In this document: one piece after another, positions 19,960 through 30,062 of the stretch
Layout: every line of letters starts with the position of its first letter
How positions within the stretch are numbered: the first letter of the stretch is position 1
Assembly (NCBI GenBank): GCA_021780415.1
Contig: JAJXYW010000308.1
Span: forward strand, 1-60,341
DNA from: Acidobacteriota bacterium
GTDB lineage: Bacteria; Acidobacteriota; Terriglobia; Terriglobales; Acidobacteriaceae
Direction of reading: 5' to 3'
DNA: 60,341 bases
Program-made: the position numbers and the translations under genes
The notes under the pieces: generated by a model
Databases searched by the model: none
Told to the model about the DNA's origin: nothing
The model's input: the letters and a program-made list of their open reading frames with translations, nothing else

Positions 19960-20054
19960 GTTGAATCCTCTTGTAGAGCCTGGGGCCGAAGCCCCTCAAA
20001 TTCTTGCCGCTGAATGTCGCGGGATCGGATCTTCCAATCCCCTAATCCCTGCCC

Positions 20055-20501
20055 TTAGCCCTTGACTTCGAGGGCTGTCGGCTGCTGTGCATGGTGCGGA
20101 TGCTCGGCACCCTTGTACACCTTGAGCTTGGTGGCCATCTGGCGGCCCAGCTTGCTCTTGGGCAGCATGCCCTTGATCGCCTCTTCGAGGATCTTTTCAG
20201 GACGGCGGGCGAGCAGCTTGCTGTACTCCTCCTCGCGCAGTCCGCCGGGGAAGCCGGTGTAGCGGCGATAGAGCTTGCTCTCAGCCTTGATGCCGGTCAC
20301 ATGGATCTTCTCGGCGTTGATGACGATGACGTGATCGCCCATATCGATGTACGGCGTGTAGAGCGGGTTCAACTTGCCCGCCAGAACGCTGGCCGCGTGC
20401 GAGGCGAGGCGTCCCAGGGTCTGGCCGCTGGCGTCCACCACAAACCACTTGCGCTGGATATCTTTGCCGCTGGGGATCGTTGTCGTCTGATTGAGGTTCA
20501 T
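20055..20501 (-). CDS. rplM: 50S ribosomal protein L13
   Basis: L13 is an early-assembly 50S protein. The 148-aa product has [59 protein letters not shown], and the C-terminal [28 protein letters not shown] 20501 has AAGGAG at 9 nt. It is the first gene of the rplM-rpsI-rpsB-tsf cluster, so its upstream 450 bp should carry the main promoter. Confidence 0.97.
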   Translation of the reverse strand: MNLNQTTTIPSGKDIQRKWFVVDASGQTLGRLASHAASVLAGKLNPLYTPYIDMGDHVIVINAEKIHVTGIKAESKLYRRYTGFPGGLREEEYSKLLARRPEKILEEAIKGMLPKSKLGRQMATKLKVYKGAEHPHHAQQPTALEVKG

Positions 20502-20958
20502 CTGGGGTTACTCCTTGGTTCTGCCGTCTTCGTAGATCTGACTGCTCGGCTTGAAGCGCGAAGAGAGTTGCAGCCGTGCGGTTGGGCGGCAGGTCCAACG
20601 CAGACACGATGCCCACGCAGGCCAAAGCCGGAGTTGCGGTTGAGCGCACAGAGCCCCTGCGTCTGGATCTGGCTGCCGGATCGGCTGCTGGATCAAACTG
20701 CAAGCGACTGGGGAGTGGGTGCTTCGATGGCCGACGCCCTCCCCAAAAAAGAAGTTTGCCCTGCCCCGAGTTGACTCACCTCGATGTCTGGCTCCCGGAA
20801 ACCTCGTTGCCGCCCATACTACGGGCACACGGAGGTGCAGGCGCGAGACTACGCGAGTCTCTAGACTATGCGATTGCCCCCTCTGCCGTCAACGATTTTA
20901 TCGGAGACTCCCCCGGCTTCCAGCCCCGCCCGCGTTAGCCGCAGCCCTTACTCCTGCC
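20502..20958. other. Long upstream region of the rplM cluster
   Basis: 457 bp between rplM and the end of the TonB-dependent receptor gene, both read to the left. Short frames in it show no motif. On the minus strand a T6 run (20745-20750 region, TTCTTTTTTGG) and a 6-bp hairpin GAGACT/AGTCTC (about 20845-20861) are visible. I could not define the promoter or a leader structure with confidence. Confidence 0.4.
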
Positions 20959-23823
20959 TCAAAAGCTGAAATTGCACTGCAACGTTACCGTCCGGTTAGC
21001 CGAAGTGCTGACACTCCCCAGCGACAACGGGCTGTTGAGCGAGATCGACTGCCCAAACAGCGGCGATCCCAGCACCCCCACCGGAGTGCCCGGGTTATCG
21101 TGATTCAGCACATTCTGCGCCTCCACCGAAAAAGTGAGGCTGTAGGGACGATCCGGCTTCGGCACCGGCCCCTTTGCCGCCAATGCTCCTGCTGCCGGCG
21201 CAGGAACCCCTGGCCGCGGGCCGATCTGAAAGCCCCGTTCCAGGCGCACCACGAGAAAGTAAAAGTTCGGCGAGCTCCCATAATTTACGGGGATGATCGC
21301 CTCACCCGGTTGCGGATTCGCGTCAAAACTCCCAAAGGGCGTCTTGTAGATCACCGAGTTAGCCGTCGGATGCGTCGCAAACGCCGCCCGGTCATTAAAG
21401 ATCGTATCGCCATTCAGGTCGGTTCCCGTGGTGATGTTGAACGGCGACCCATTCTGTACTGATCCGAACAGATTACCCCTGAATCTGAAGGGCAGTTTCA
21501 GCGTTGTGCCTGCAAAAAATTGCTGACTCGGAGACGCCTCCCGTCCGTAATCCACTGACGGCTCATACTGATTGGTCGGGAAGCTGGTCGCGCTCGCCGC
21601 GTCTGTATCCTGCACCGGGGCGTAAAACTCGAACGCAAACAGCGAGACCCATTTGCTGGGTCGCACGTTCAGGTTGACCGACAGAATCTGGTTCTGCGCA
21701 ATGCCCCCGGAGCCAAACTGGTAGATATTCTGCGACCCTCCCAGCGGCCGAACGCCACTGCCTGGATTGGCCGGGTTATAGGTCCCGGGCAGCGGCGCAT
21801 TAATGTTGCGCGACAGATACTGGTGATCGCCCCGAATGTAGAAGTACGTCGCGCTGACGCTGCCAATCCTGCCAATATTCCGGTCCACGGTCAGGCCTGC
21901 CGTCACCTCGTACTGGGTGCGCATATGCGGATCGATGTTATACAGCGTCGCCGGCACCGAACCCAACAGGCTCACCGGCGGTGGGGCACTCAAATACTGC
22001 TGATAGAAGTCCGGATTCTGCACATAGTACGAAGGCTGCGTACTGGCACTCTGCTCCCGGATCGCGGTCAGGATATTCGTGGAGACAAACCTGTCGTAGA
22101 ACAGCCCGAAGCCGCCCCGCAGCACAAACAACTGCTTCCGCTTCGGCCCCTTGCCGACCGCCCATGCGAACCCTACCCGCGGTGCTGGATCGGCATGATC
22201 CGGCACCGCCGTCTGGCTCTCAAAGCGAAACCCATAGTCAAGCGTAAAATTCGGAGTTACCTTCCACTCATCCTCGGCAAACACCCCAAGATCGCCAACG
22301 AGCACAACCGCGCTGGGCTCTCCCGTTGTAAGGTTGTACTGCGTCGCACCGCCGCCATTGGCGAAGATCTGCGCCGGCGTCTCCCCCTTCAGCGCGAGCG
22401 CGTACGTCGCGAGATCCGGAAACGTGAATTGCCCGTTGAAGCTCGACCGCGAGTAGTTCGCATCCCGCAGCAACCGGTAGCGTCCGCCAAAGCGCATATA
22501 GTGCGCTCCGTGCTCGACCGTCACCAAGTCCTGAAACTCATAGTGGTCCTGGTTGTCGATCAGGTTCTGCGCCAGGCCACCGCCGCCGTTCAACACACCC
22601 TGCACCACCACCGTCGCTCCGGTACTCGCAGGGGTCTGTTGCAGACGCGTGCGCACATACTGAAAGTGCGCCTCGGTGATAATCTTCGCGCCAATCACCT
22701 GCGTGTCGGTAAGCTGCAGCGTCTGCGTCGTGGTGTTAATATTCAGCCCCTCGGACGGCAGCACCAGTTGCCCCACGCCACTGTTGTTCACGCTCACCCG
22801 GTTGAACTCATAGCGGCTTCGGAACGTGTTATGCGGCGTCATCTGGCGTTCCAGCCGTCCGCTGTATGTCTGCGTCCGCTGCGGCGCCGCCACCGCCTCC
22901 TTCAGCGACGTCAGCAGCGTCGGGTCAGTCGCATCGACGATTGCATTGTTCTGCAGATCGTTATACGTGCCACCAAAAAAAAAAGATGTTCTCTTGTCGA
23001 AGGAGCCACTCACATTGCCGTCCAGATTCAGCGTATGGAACGGCGGCTCGACAGTCGTATACGGATTACGCGAGTCAAACACATTGTCGGTGCCGGAGCT
23101 GGTGAACTCTCCATGCAGCGTGCTCGTACCCGGTTTAGTGAAGATCTCCACCCGCCCAAGGCCCAACGAATCGTACACCGCCGAGTAAGGATTCTGATTG
23201 ATCCGAATCTCGCTGATCGTATTCTTCGGCGGAAACCTTCCGTTCGAAAATCCGTCCACCATAATCTCCGGCGATCTCCCAGCCATCGCCAGAATCTCCT
23301 GCTGAAACGAGCTGTCGTCGTCTGAGAACTCCTTCAACTGCTCTCCCTTGAAGACCAGAGCGCTCTTGTTCTCAGCTGCCGCTGTACTCTCCTCATGCTC
23401 AGACTCGACCGTAATCTCCTCCGGCTTTGCGTCTATCTCCAGCCTCACGCTCACGCTCGCATTCGCTACCCGATCCGTCAGCCTGACATTGGTGTGATAG
23501 GTTCTGAATCCCGACGCATCGACCGTCACCGCATAGTTCCCCGGCGGCAGCGGAACGCTGAATCGCCCCGTGTCGTCAGTCGTCGTATCCCGCTCTACGA
23601 CGTTGCTTTGCACATGCACTGCAGCGTCTGCAATCTTCGCGCCCGAAGGGTCCGACACCGTGCCGCTCAGCACCCCCATCATCGGTACAGCCTCAGGCTC
23701 CACCGGCTCCGTACGCATAGCCATCCCGTAATGACCGCCACCCACCATCGCAGCAAAACAGTGCAAGGGAACCGCCACCCAGCACAAGGTCAGGGCGCAG
23801 CCAGCCCACCAGAACTTCGACAT
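20959..23823 (-). CDS. Oar-like TonB-dependent receptor with carboxypeptidase-regulatory domain
   Basis: Outer-membrane receptor, 954 aa from ATG 23823, with signal peptide (KFWWAGCALTLCWVAVP). It begins with a carboxypeptidase-regulatory-like beta-sandwich (GVLSGTVSDPSGAKIADAAV to about residue 130), then a short plug-like part including EIMVDGFSNGRFPPKNTISEIRINQ, and a long barrel ending in VTLQCNFSF with the terminal aromatic residue typical of BAM substrates. Such Oar-type proteins are abundant in Acidobacteriota and are thought to import bulky ligands or peptides, with TonB energy. A ten-A run (22975-22984; ten T in the coding strand) encodes FFF near one third of the length. No ligand is deducible; there are no adjacent transporter genes. 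Confidence 0.85.
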   Translation of the reverse strand: MSKFWWAGCALTLCWVAVPLHCFAAMVGGGHYGMAMRTEPVEPEAVPMMGVLSGTVSDPSGAKIADAAVHVQSNVVERDTTTDDTGRFSVPLPPGNYAVTVDASGFRTYHTNVRLTDRVANASVSVRLEIDAKPEEITVESEHEESTAAAENKSALVFKGEQLKEFSDDDSSFQQEILAMAGRSPEIMVDGFSNGRFPPKNTISEIRINQNPYSAVYDSLGLGRVEIFTKPGTSTLHGEFTSSGTDNVFDSRNPYTTVEPPFHTLNLDGNVSGSFDKRTSFFFGGTYNDLQNNAIVDATDPTLLTSLKEAVAAPQRTQTYSGRLERQMTPHNTFRSRYEFNRVSVNNSGVGQLVLPSEGLNINTTTQTLQLTDTQVIGAKIITEAHFQYVRTRLQQTPASTGATVVVQGVLNGGGGLAQNLIDNQDHYEFQDLVTVEHGAHYMRFGGRYRLLRDANYSRSSFNGQFTFPDLATYALALKGETPAQIFANGGGATQYNLTTGEPSAVVLVGDLGVFAEDEWKVTPNFTLDYGFRFESQTAVPDHADPAPRVGFAWAVGKGPKRKQLFVLRGGFGLFYDRFVSTNILTAIREQSASTQPSYYVQNPDFYQQYLSAPPPVSLLGSVPATLYNIDPHMRTQYEVTAGLTVDRNIGRIGSVSATYFYIRGDHQYLSRNINAPLPGTYNPANPGSGVRPLGGSQNIYQFGSGGIAQNQILSVNLNVRPSKWVSLFAFEFYAPVQDTDAASATSFPTNQYEPSVDYGREASPSQQFFAGTTLKLPFRFRGNLFGSVQNGSPFNITTGTDLNGDTIFNDRAAFATHPTANSVIYKTPFGSFDANPQPGEAIIPVNYGSSPNFYFLVVRLERGFQIGPRPGVPAPAAGALAAKGPVPKPDRPYSLTFSVEAQNVLNHDNPGTPVGVLGSPLFGQSISLNSPLSLGSVSTSANRTVTLQCNFSF

Positions 23824-24037
23824 TCGGGACCACCCACGAAAAATCAAGTTGCCAGCTACCTGTTTGAAAGATGACCTGGGAGGTCGCGAAACATCAACGA
23901 GAATTTCTCGGAAAATAATGCAGGATTAAGCTGATGTGATGTTACCGCATAAATCGATTTTAGGATGTGCCGATGCGAACCCGAGCGTGCAGGTCTTGTG
24001 CCCCTCGATCTGCCTGCTCATACACACTCCACGCCAC

Positions 24038-25756
24038 TCAATGCTGTAACTGGTCACTGCTAGGCTGCTGTCCAAGACTCGTCACCAGCGGCTTCGGAAT
24101 ATGTCGTCTCGCCCTGCGCCGCGCAGCATGCCTCGTCTCCCCCACCGGATCCAGCCGATAAAGAATCAGCAGGTTTCTGTCCGGATCGTCATACGCCGGA
24201 AACGCCGCGACCCGCTGCAACTGATAAAGAGGCGTCAACGCATCCGCCTTATCATCTTCCACATCATTCCACGACGCATACCATCCCGGCCGATACTGCT
24301 TCACCCGCACATCCAGGTCCAGCGTCCCAAAATCATCATCGATCGAAGGCAGCCCCGTCATCAGCGTCAGGTCCGAGCCTGAGATCGAAAGAATCAAGTG
24401 AGAGTGCGTCTTGTCCGCCAGCACAATGCGCTTGATCCCCTGCGCCGCAGCCTCAAACTCATACGTCGGGTGCAGCACGTACCCCACTTGCTCGACCGCA
24501 TCCGGCACCGCAATCGCCAGCACCACCGTCGCCGCCAGCACCGACGCAACGATCGTCGTCCTCCGCCCATGTCGCTGCCGAAAGCTGTCGATCCCCATCG
24601 CCACCACCACCGTAATCGGCACCGCCACCACCAGGTAATAGCGCGGCTGCAGATTATTGTGATACGTCAGGAACGCAAAGTACCCGCCAATCCAAAGCAG
24701 CAGCGAAGGAAACAGCGGATTAGCCAGCAACCGCGGCCGCCAGAAGAACACCAGCGCGATCACCACAAAGAAGACCACATAAATCAGCGCCCCCATCCAC
24801 GCGCCATCGGTAATCGTGTTCAGGATGACATTCGCAACCGGCTCCAGCGCAATCCCCGTATAAGCATTCGCAGAGAAAAGATAGCGATAGTCCTCCAGAT
24901 AGTGCGGACGCACCAACAGAAAAAAGTACGCGCACCAGAGTGCAGCACCGCCCAGCGCCGGCGGCAGTGCAAGCCGCAACGCCGGTCGCACCCGATACCC
25001 TGCCCGCGCCCACACCATATAAAAGATCGCGGGAAACAAGCAGATCGCCGTAGTCTTCGTCAGCACCATCGCCGGCAGCAGTACCGCCAGCAGCAGCATC
25101 GGCCAAACCCAGCGCACCCCGCGTCCATGCAGGTGAATCGGCCGCATCGTCGACGCAACGAGCAACGCCAACGCCATCAGAGCAATCAGCAGCGGTTCAA
25201 GAATCGCCATGCGCTCGAACACATACAGCAGCGGGCTCGTACACAGAAACAAAACAGCAATCGCCGCTGCCAGCGGCTGCCCGGAGCCGCTCGTCCGCGG
25301 CCGCGTATGCCGCTCGATCAGCACGTACAGCGTGATCAGTGTGAGTCCGAACACGCACACCGTCAGCGCACGCGCCGCCACCACCGATACCCCCGTAAAC
25401 CTGAACACCAGCAGTTCAACCGCCGGCCACACCGGCAGCGCCACCGCCGGATTGAAGTCGCCCGCCCAATACCAGTGCCCGCTCGCGTAGTGGCGAATCG
25501 CCGCATCTCCATACCAACCCTCGTCGGTATACTTCGACCAGTCCATCCACGGCGAGTGATTCGGAAAGTCCGCCGTCAGATGCACAAAGTGCAGCGCAAA
25601 GAAGATCGCCGACACCCCCAGCAGCGCCATCCAAACCACCCGCGACCAACTCATTCGCCGCATCAATCCTGTCGCCGCTGGCGATAGCTTCGGCGCAGGA
25701 ACCGCAACAGCCGGCGTATTGGAGGAAACAGGCATCATCAGCAGTTCGGGCAGCAT
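24038..25756 (-). CDS. GT39/ArnT-like membrane glycosyltransferase
   Basis: 572 aa, polytopic. After an N-terminal tail there is a first helix (VVWMALLGVSAIFFALHFVHL), a large loop with the acidic motif KYTDEGWYGDAAIRHY typical of GT-C enzymes (catalytic Asp/Glu in extracytoplasmic loop 1), and about 9-10 further spans up to residue 430, then a soluble C-terminal domain. Such enzymes move a sugar from a polyprenyl-phosphate carrier to a lipid or protein in the periplasm. ATG 25756 is the first start; ATG 25738 or 25735 are alternatives and none has a strong ribosome site. It leads off the surface-polysaccharide region, convergent with the receptor side. Confidence 0.78.
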   Translation of the reverse strand: MLPELLMMPVSSNTPAVAVPAPKLSPAATGLMRRMSWSRVVWMALLGVSAIFFALHFVHLTADFPNHSPWMDWSKYTDEGWYGDAAIRHYASGHWYWAGDFNPAVALPVWPAVELLVFRFTGVSVVAARALTVCVFGLTLITLYVLIERHTRPRTSGSGQPLAAAIAVLFLCTSPLLYVFERMAILEPLLIALMALALLVASTMRPIHLHGRGVRWVWPMLLLAVLLPAMVLTKTTAICLFPAIFYMVWARAGYRVRPALRLALPPALGGAALWCAYFFLLVRPHYLEDYRYLFSANAYTGIALEPVANVILNTITDGAWMGALIYVVFFVVIALVFFWRPRLLANPLFPSLLLWIGGYFAFLTYHNNLQPRYYLVVAVPITVVVAMGIDSFRQRHGRRTTIVASVLAATVVLAIAVPDAVEQVGYVLHPTYEFEAAAQGIKRIVLADKTHSHLILSISGSDLTLMTGLPSIDDDFGTLDLDVRVKQYRPGWYASWNDVEDDKADALTPLYQLQRVAAFPAYDDPDRNLLILYRLDPVGETRHAARRRARRHIPKPLVTSLGQQPSSDQLQH

Positions 25757-25886
25757 CCTCGAAGAAAAACAGCAGGCCTGCAGTTCGTCTCAAGCAGCAC
25801 CCGGTAGCCGTGGACACCGCACGAGCTACCGTTCTCCCGAGATTCACCCTATGATTTCGCATTATAGAAACTCTGGGGCCTTGCAC

Positions 25887-26096
25887 CTAATCGACGCTAT
25901 GGCCCGCAACGCTCAAGAACCAGCCATGAAAGCCGTTCCTAAAAGAAGATGGCGCTTTCAGCGACGCCAGCAGGTAGTGCAGATCCGGTGCATGCAGATT
26001 CTCCAGATCGTAACCCAGGCATACCGAACCGCCCTTCATGTTGAGCAAAGCATTCTGAAAGCCAAGATCGGAGTTGCTCACAAACGGATACTGTGA
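25887..26096 (-). pseudogene. Short coding remnant, possibly a gene fragment
   Basis: A frame with protein-like composition (EHSQYPFVSNSDLGFQN, LLNMKGGSVCLGYDLEN, LHAPDLHYLLASLKAP) lies on the minus strand with an ordinary stop at 25887 but no clear start: it opens just after a stop at about 26102, and its best start, GTG 26081, lacks a ribosome site. It looks like the tail of a degraded gene. I do not recognise the family. The rest of the 511-bp gap between the GT39-like gene and the FkbM gene shows nothing else. Confidence 0.35.
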
Positions 26097-26267
26097 ATGC
26101 TCGGTCGCTCAGAGCTTCGCACGCACAGCAACGGCTCCGTGGAGTGGGTTGCGGTCAAAGACGCCACAGGCACGTATTGGTAAACTAGGCTCTCGCGGCT
26201 CTAATCATGTGGAGCCCGCCCATAGCAGCATAGAACCATCAACCAGCAAAGAGGGGAACCTGTCACG

Positions 26268-27140
26268 ATGACACGCCTGATCTTGTTTCTTAGAAACCGA
26301 TTTCATCCCCTCTTTTACTTGAGGCAGTTCAAAGTCTTTCAACGAGCAACACGCCTCCTGGACGTTCCAATTGCGATTCGCTTCAAGGAGGTTTCCCACC
26401 CTGTCTTTGTCAGCTTTTCCAAAAATCTCGGCTGGGTCCTTAGCGGAGGAGCAGCAGGCGAAGAGGGCGAGCGGGAGAACTTTATCTGGCTGATCAAGGA
26501 GGGTGGATTCCGGCACTTCCTCGACGTGGGTGCCAACATTGGCCTCTACGGGTTCATCTTTGGCTCCGTAGAGAACGATGGAAGCGTGACGATGATGGAG
26601 CCAGACGACTCCAATGCCAAGCTCATCCGCAAGACCATTCTGACCTCGAAGCTATCCGTAACTCTTGTGGAAGCAGCGGCTTCAGATGAATCGCGCACAT
26701 TAACGTTTTACCGGGACGATCTTACTGGGGCTACTGGATCATTGGTGCGCACGGAAGAAGACTCCTTCATCGCCCTCCATCACCACCGGGCTCCCGCCGT
26801 CGTCAGTGTTCGGGCTATCACGCTGGACGAGTTTTACCCAACTGGATCTCCGGACTTCATAAAAATCGATGTCGAAGGTGCTGAGTTGAAAGTACTACGG
26901 GGAGGAGAAACAGTGCTTTCACGGTCGCACCCGGCACTGATGTTTGAGTGCGATCAGGATCAGGAAGCCGTGCGTATCTTCCTGCATCATCTCGGTTACA
27001 TGTTTTTTGATATGGAGTCGCTGGCTGCAATCGACACGATTCCGCACAACTGCCTGGCGCTGCACCACCTCAACCATGAGGCCATCATTTCCGCCATCGG
27101 TTATCGCAAGGCCGCTTCCACGGCTAAACATGCAGCATGA
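26268..27140 (+). CDS. FkbM-family methyltransferase
   Basis: SAM-dependent methyltransferase of the FkbM type (often O-methylates sugars of polysaccharides or glycolipids). The 290-aa product has motif I LDVGANIGLYGFIFG at about residue 86, an acidic motif MMEPDDSNAKLIRKTI, and the FkbM hallmark PDFIKIDVEGAELKVLRGGETVL. N-terminal 70 residues are a family-typical accessory region. Base composition is visibly lower in GC than the housekeeping genes, as expected in a transferred surface-sugar region. ATG 26268 is preceded by a GGGGA stretch about 13 nt away. Confidence 0.87.
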   Translation: MTRLILFLRNRFHPLFYLRQFKVFQRATRLLDVPIAIRFKEVSHPVFVSFSKNLGWVLSGGAAGEEGERENFIWLIKEGGFRHFLDVGANIGLYGFIFGSVENDGSVTMMEPDDSNAKLIRKTILTSKLSVTLVEAAASDESRTLTFYRDDLTGATGSLVRTEEDSFIALHHHRAPAVVSVRAITLDEFYPTGSPDFIKIDVEGAELKVLRGGETVLSRSHPALMFECDQDQEAVRIFLHHLGYMFFDMESLAAIDTIPHNCLALHHLNHEAIISAIGYRKAASTAKHAA

Positions 27141-27202
27141 GCCCTGTGGCCGTATCGCCTCTGGCGCAAAAGAACTTAACTGCCGAAGCGCAGCGTACTC
27201 AC

Positions 27203-28309
27203 TTATTCGTAAGACAACGCGTCGATCGGATCCTTCCGCGCCGCCTTCAACGCCGGATACAACGCTCCCAGCAGCGCCCCAGCCATAGCAATCACCACCG
27301 CATTGATGACCCACGGCAACGTCAATTCAAAGCTCAGCGTCGGGAACCGCGCGCTCAGCACGTCACGCAGCAGATAGGTCGCGGCCACACCCAACGACGT
27401 CCCCACAATCGCCAGCAGCATCGTCTCCCGCAGCACCACCGATACGATCGCCAGTCGTCCCGCGCCCATCGACTTCAGAATCCCAATCTCCCGCGTGCGC
27501 TCCAGCACCGCCGTGTACATCGATTGGAAGATCACCAGGAACCCAATGATGGTCGCAATCGAGATCACCACATTCAACGCAATGTTGAACCCCGGCATAT
27601 GATCCGGTGTCAGCATGGAGAGAAACTCTCGACTCGTCTGAACGCTCCAGTCCTGAAGCCCATCCGTGGCCAGAATCTCTCCGCGAACATCCTCCTGGTA
27701 CTTCGGTGAATCCTCCGTCCGAAGGTAAAACAGCGAGGCCTTGCCGGGATTATTATCCAGCGCGTCCATCGTTTCCAGTGGAATGTACTTCCGTGCCCCC
27801 TTGCCGTGCTGCACAATTCCACAAACCGTGAACGTGTGATTCAGCACCTTGACCGTGTCACCAACCTTCAACCCCTTTCCGGAGTCGGCCTGCAGGTCAT
27901 CGACAATCAGGTCATCCGCTCCTTTGAACGGTCCGCCGCTGACAAACACAAAGGGACGCAAAGCGTTGTAGCTCTGAAAGTCAATGCCGAAGATGTTCTC
28001 AGGAGAACTGCCCAGCGTAAACTTAACGTTAACCGGAGCCACCACCTGCACATGCGGCAACCCGCCAAGCACTTTGGCAACTCGCACGTCCGCAGAAGCC
28101 GAACTGGTCATCATCATGGCCGTCGCAGCACCAGGATGCACGATCATATCCATGCCAATCCCCGTAGTCTCTGCGCGATTTCCGTTCAGAACGCCATAAA
28201 AAATGGCCACCACCGAGAGGATCATGATGACCTCGATGGCGACTGCGAAGGCGCTGATGACAGAGCGCAGGGGACGGTGTACGAGATTGCCGAAGATCAG
28301 TTTATTCAT
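27203..28309 (-). CDS. FtsX/MacB-type ABC transporter permease (no ATPase in window)
   Basis: 368 aa. First helix AFAVAIEVIMILSVVAIFYGV, a large periplasmic domain of MacB_PCD type (about residues 45-230), then three C-terminal helices, with the conserved RTREIGILKSMGAGRLAIVSVVLRE motif and the closing ALYPALKAARKDPIDALSYE. These permeases act with an ABC ATPase in mechanotransmission, lipoprotein release or export (DevC-like). The cognate ATPase and fusion protein are not next to it here. ATG 28309 is the start; no strong ribosome site. Confidence 0.88.
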   Translation of the reverse strand: MNKLIFGNLVHRPLRSVISAFAVAIEVIMILSVVAIFYGVLNGNRAETTGIGMDMIVHPGAATAMMMTSSASADVRVAKVLGGLPHVQVVAPVNVKFTLGSSPENIFGIDFQSYNALRPFVFVSGGPFKGADDLIVDDLQADSGKGLKVGDTVKVLNHTFTVCGIVQHGKGARKYIPLETMDALDNNPGKASLFYLRTEDSPKYQEDVRGEILATDGLQDWSVQTSREFLSMLTPDHMPGFNIALNVVISIATIIGFLVIFQSMYTAVLERTREIGILKSMGAGRLAIVSVVLRETMLLAIVGTSLGVAATYLLRDVLSARFPTLSFELTLPWVINAVVIAMAGALLGALYPALKAARKDPIDALSYE

Positions 28310-28406
28310 GGGTAAGGCTGGCGTGATTCATGGTTTTGCAGCAACTCCCATAGTAGCGCACCGCTGCCCACCACACCGTACTCCCCAACATTGCAGGCCC
28401 TGCGGA

Positions 28407-29912
28407 TCAAGCTTGCGACCGAGTCAGGATGGGCCCTACACGGCCCATCCTCCGCGATGGCGGAGAGACAGTCCTGCCCATGAACAACGCTCCCAGAATC
28501 GGAGCGATACGGGTGACCCCAATGATCGCGAGTAGCATGCCAAAGTTGCCATAGGCAAGAAAATAAATCATGCCTAGGAGAAGTTGCTCAGGAACGACAT
28601 GCGCAAACCAAACCACCACCATCATCCCCCAAGGGTACTTGACCATATCCCCAACAATAAAGTCGACGCTGCTGAACAGCATGATCCAGATCACCGGAAG
28701 CAGCCAGAATATTCCACCCCAACCCTCGCAGTGATATGCCTCCGCGACTGGGCTGAACGAAATACCCGTCGTGGTATCGTCTGCGGAGAGACCATAGCCC
28801 ATCTCATGGGCGTACATGTTTCCACTATAGGTTGATTGCTTGTCGGGGCGCACAAAATGCGGCAAAACATTACTGAAATACTGTTCCACCGGGGCCATGC
28901 CCTCGTAGTGTCCTTTTTCGCTATAGGCAACCAACGCATCATCAGGAGGAATCATGCTCAACCGTTCGACGAGTGACCCCTGCGGCGTGTCATACCATTC
29001 GCCCACCCCATTTTCCGCGTTCATTTCCTCGTGGTCTTTCACGTGTGCCTCAAGTACTGACCAGTGCGTGGTCAAATAGATAACCAGCCTTAACCGCTGC
29101 GGATAATCCAGGCCCTCCGCAAGGTCACGCGAAGCCGACAGCCGTGAAACAAAACCAAAGCTCAGGACCACCATCACAACGGCCGCCACCACATGGACAG
29201 AACGCACCTTCAGCCGCGAATAAAATGCTCCCACTACCCAGCAAATTATGGGTGTCAACATCGCCTGTTTGGAGAACGAAGCAACGCCCAGGTAGCCAAA
29301 ATAGCCAAATCCAATGATGGTGATCCAGTTTGTGGAGCGCCGTCCCCCACTATCCTTGATCGCCCCAATCGTTCCGAGGATGAGGCCCAGCAGACCGAAC
29401 ACGTTCACCTGGTTGAGCGCGCTGACAAGCCCTCCCGGCGCCTGCCCGAATAACATATCGGCATAAATAATCGCATACCACACGATCAGGCAGCCCAGCC
29501 CTGCTCCCGTATAGTTAAACTCCCCCGTGCTGAATCCGCCCCCCACCCCCATCGAACGAAAGTCTATCTTCTTATTCAGCAGCGTCACCAGCAGCAGCAT
29601 CACCATGCTCGCGGTATACAGCGAGATGTCCAGCAACGGCGTATACAGATTGGAGTCAGCCGCTTCTCCCACCACAGCCTTCCATGTGACGCCGAAAATA
29701 ACGATCAGCGTCGAGTACCAGAAGATATACGCCCCCGAAATTCGCGTAAACCCTCCCGCAACGTTGAAGGCGACCACTGCCAGGATGAGAAACGCAAAGT
29801 AGAGCAGACTGAATAAGAAGCCCGTGTGCTCAATCTGTTGGACACAAAAAAATATCGACGCAAAGACGAACGTCTTCGACAACGAAACTCGAGTTGGCAG
29901 AGACAGACGCAC
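28407..29912 (-). CDS. Polytopic membrane protein, O-antigen-polymerase-like
   Basis: 501 aa with about 11-12 hydrophobic segments and a large loop (about 300-390, containing DHEEMNAENGVGEWYD and HEMGYGLSADDTTTGISFSPVAEAYH) followed by late spans, the plan of Wzy/WaaL-type polymerases or ligases. The position between acyltransferase, methyltransferase and glycosyltransferase genes supports a role in surface polysaccharide assembly, but there is no diagnostic motif. Start GTG 29912 is weakly supported. A 9-bp hairpin (GGATGGGCC/GGCCCATCC, 28426-28449) lies inside the last codons and may help end transcription. Composition is lower in GC than its flanks. Confidence 0.65.
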   Translation of the reverse strand: MRLSLPTRVSLSKTFVFASIFFCVQQIEHTGFLFSLLYFAFLILAVVAFNVAGGFTRISGAYIFWYSTLIVIFGVTWKAVVGEAADSNLYTPLLDISLYTASMVMLLLVTLLNKKIDFRSMGVGGGFSTGEFNYTGAGLGCLIVWYAIIYADMLFGQAPGGLVSALNQVNVFGLLGLILGTIGAIKDSGGRRSTNWITIIGFGYFGYLGVASFSKQAMLTPIICWVVGAFYSRLKVRSVHVVAAVVMVVLSFGFVSRLSASRDLAEGLDYPQRLRLVIYLTTHWSVLEAHVKDHEEMNAENGVGEWYDTPQGSLVERLSMIPPDDALVAYSEKGHYEGMAPVEQYFSNVLPHFVRPDKQSTYSGNMYAHEMGYGLSADDTTTGISFSPVAEAYHCEGWGGIFWLLPVIWIMLFSSVDFIVGDMVKYPWGMMVVVWFAHVVPEQLLLGMIYFLAYGNFGMLLAIIGVTRIAPILGALFMGRTVSPPSRRMGRVGPILTRSQA

Positions 29913-30062
29913 TTTCTCGAGTTTACAGGACGCTCAAGGCAACCAGTCCCTTGTCTGGCCGGCCCTCCATCAACCTTCCAGATCCCGTCTACACGCACAA
30001 TCAGCGATCCAGGCGTCGAGCATGCCGGCTCCTTCTGGTCCTCATCGTCCGCAGTCTGACAG

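Noticed and set aside
28426..28449. Hairpin GGATGGGCC/GGCCCATCC as a terminator
   Set aside because: It lies inside the last codons of the polymerase-like gene and has no T-run; kept only as a remark there.
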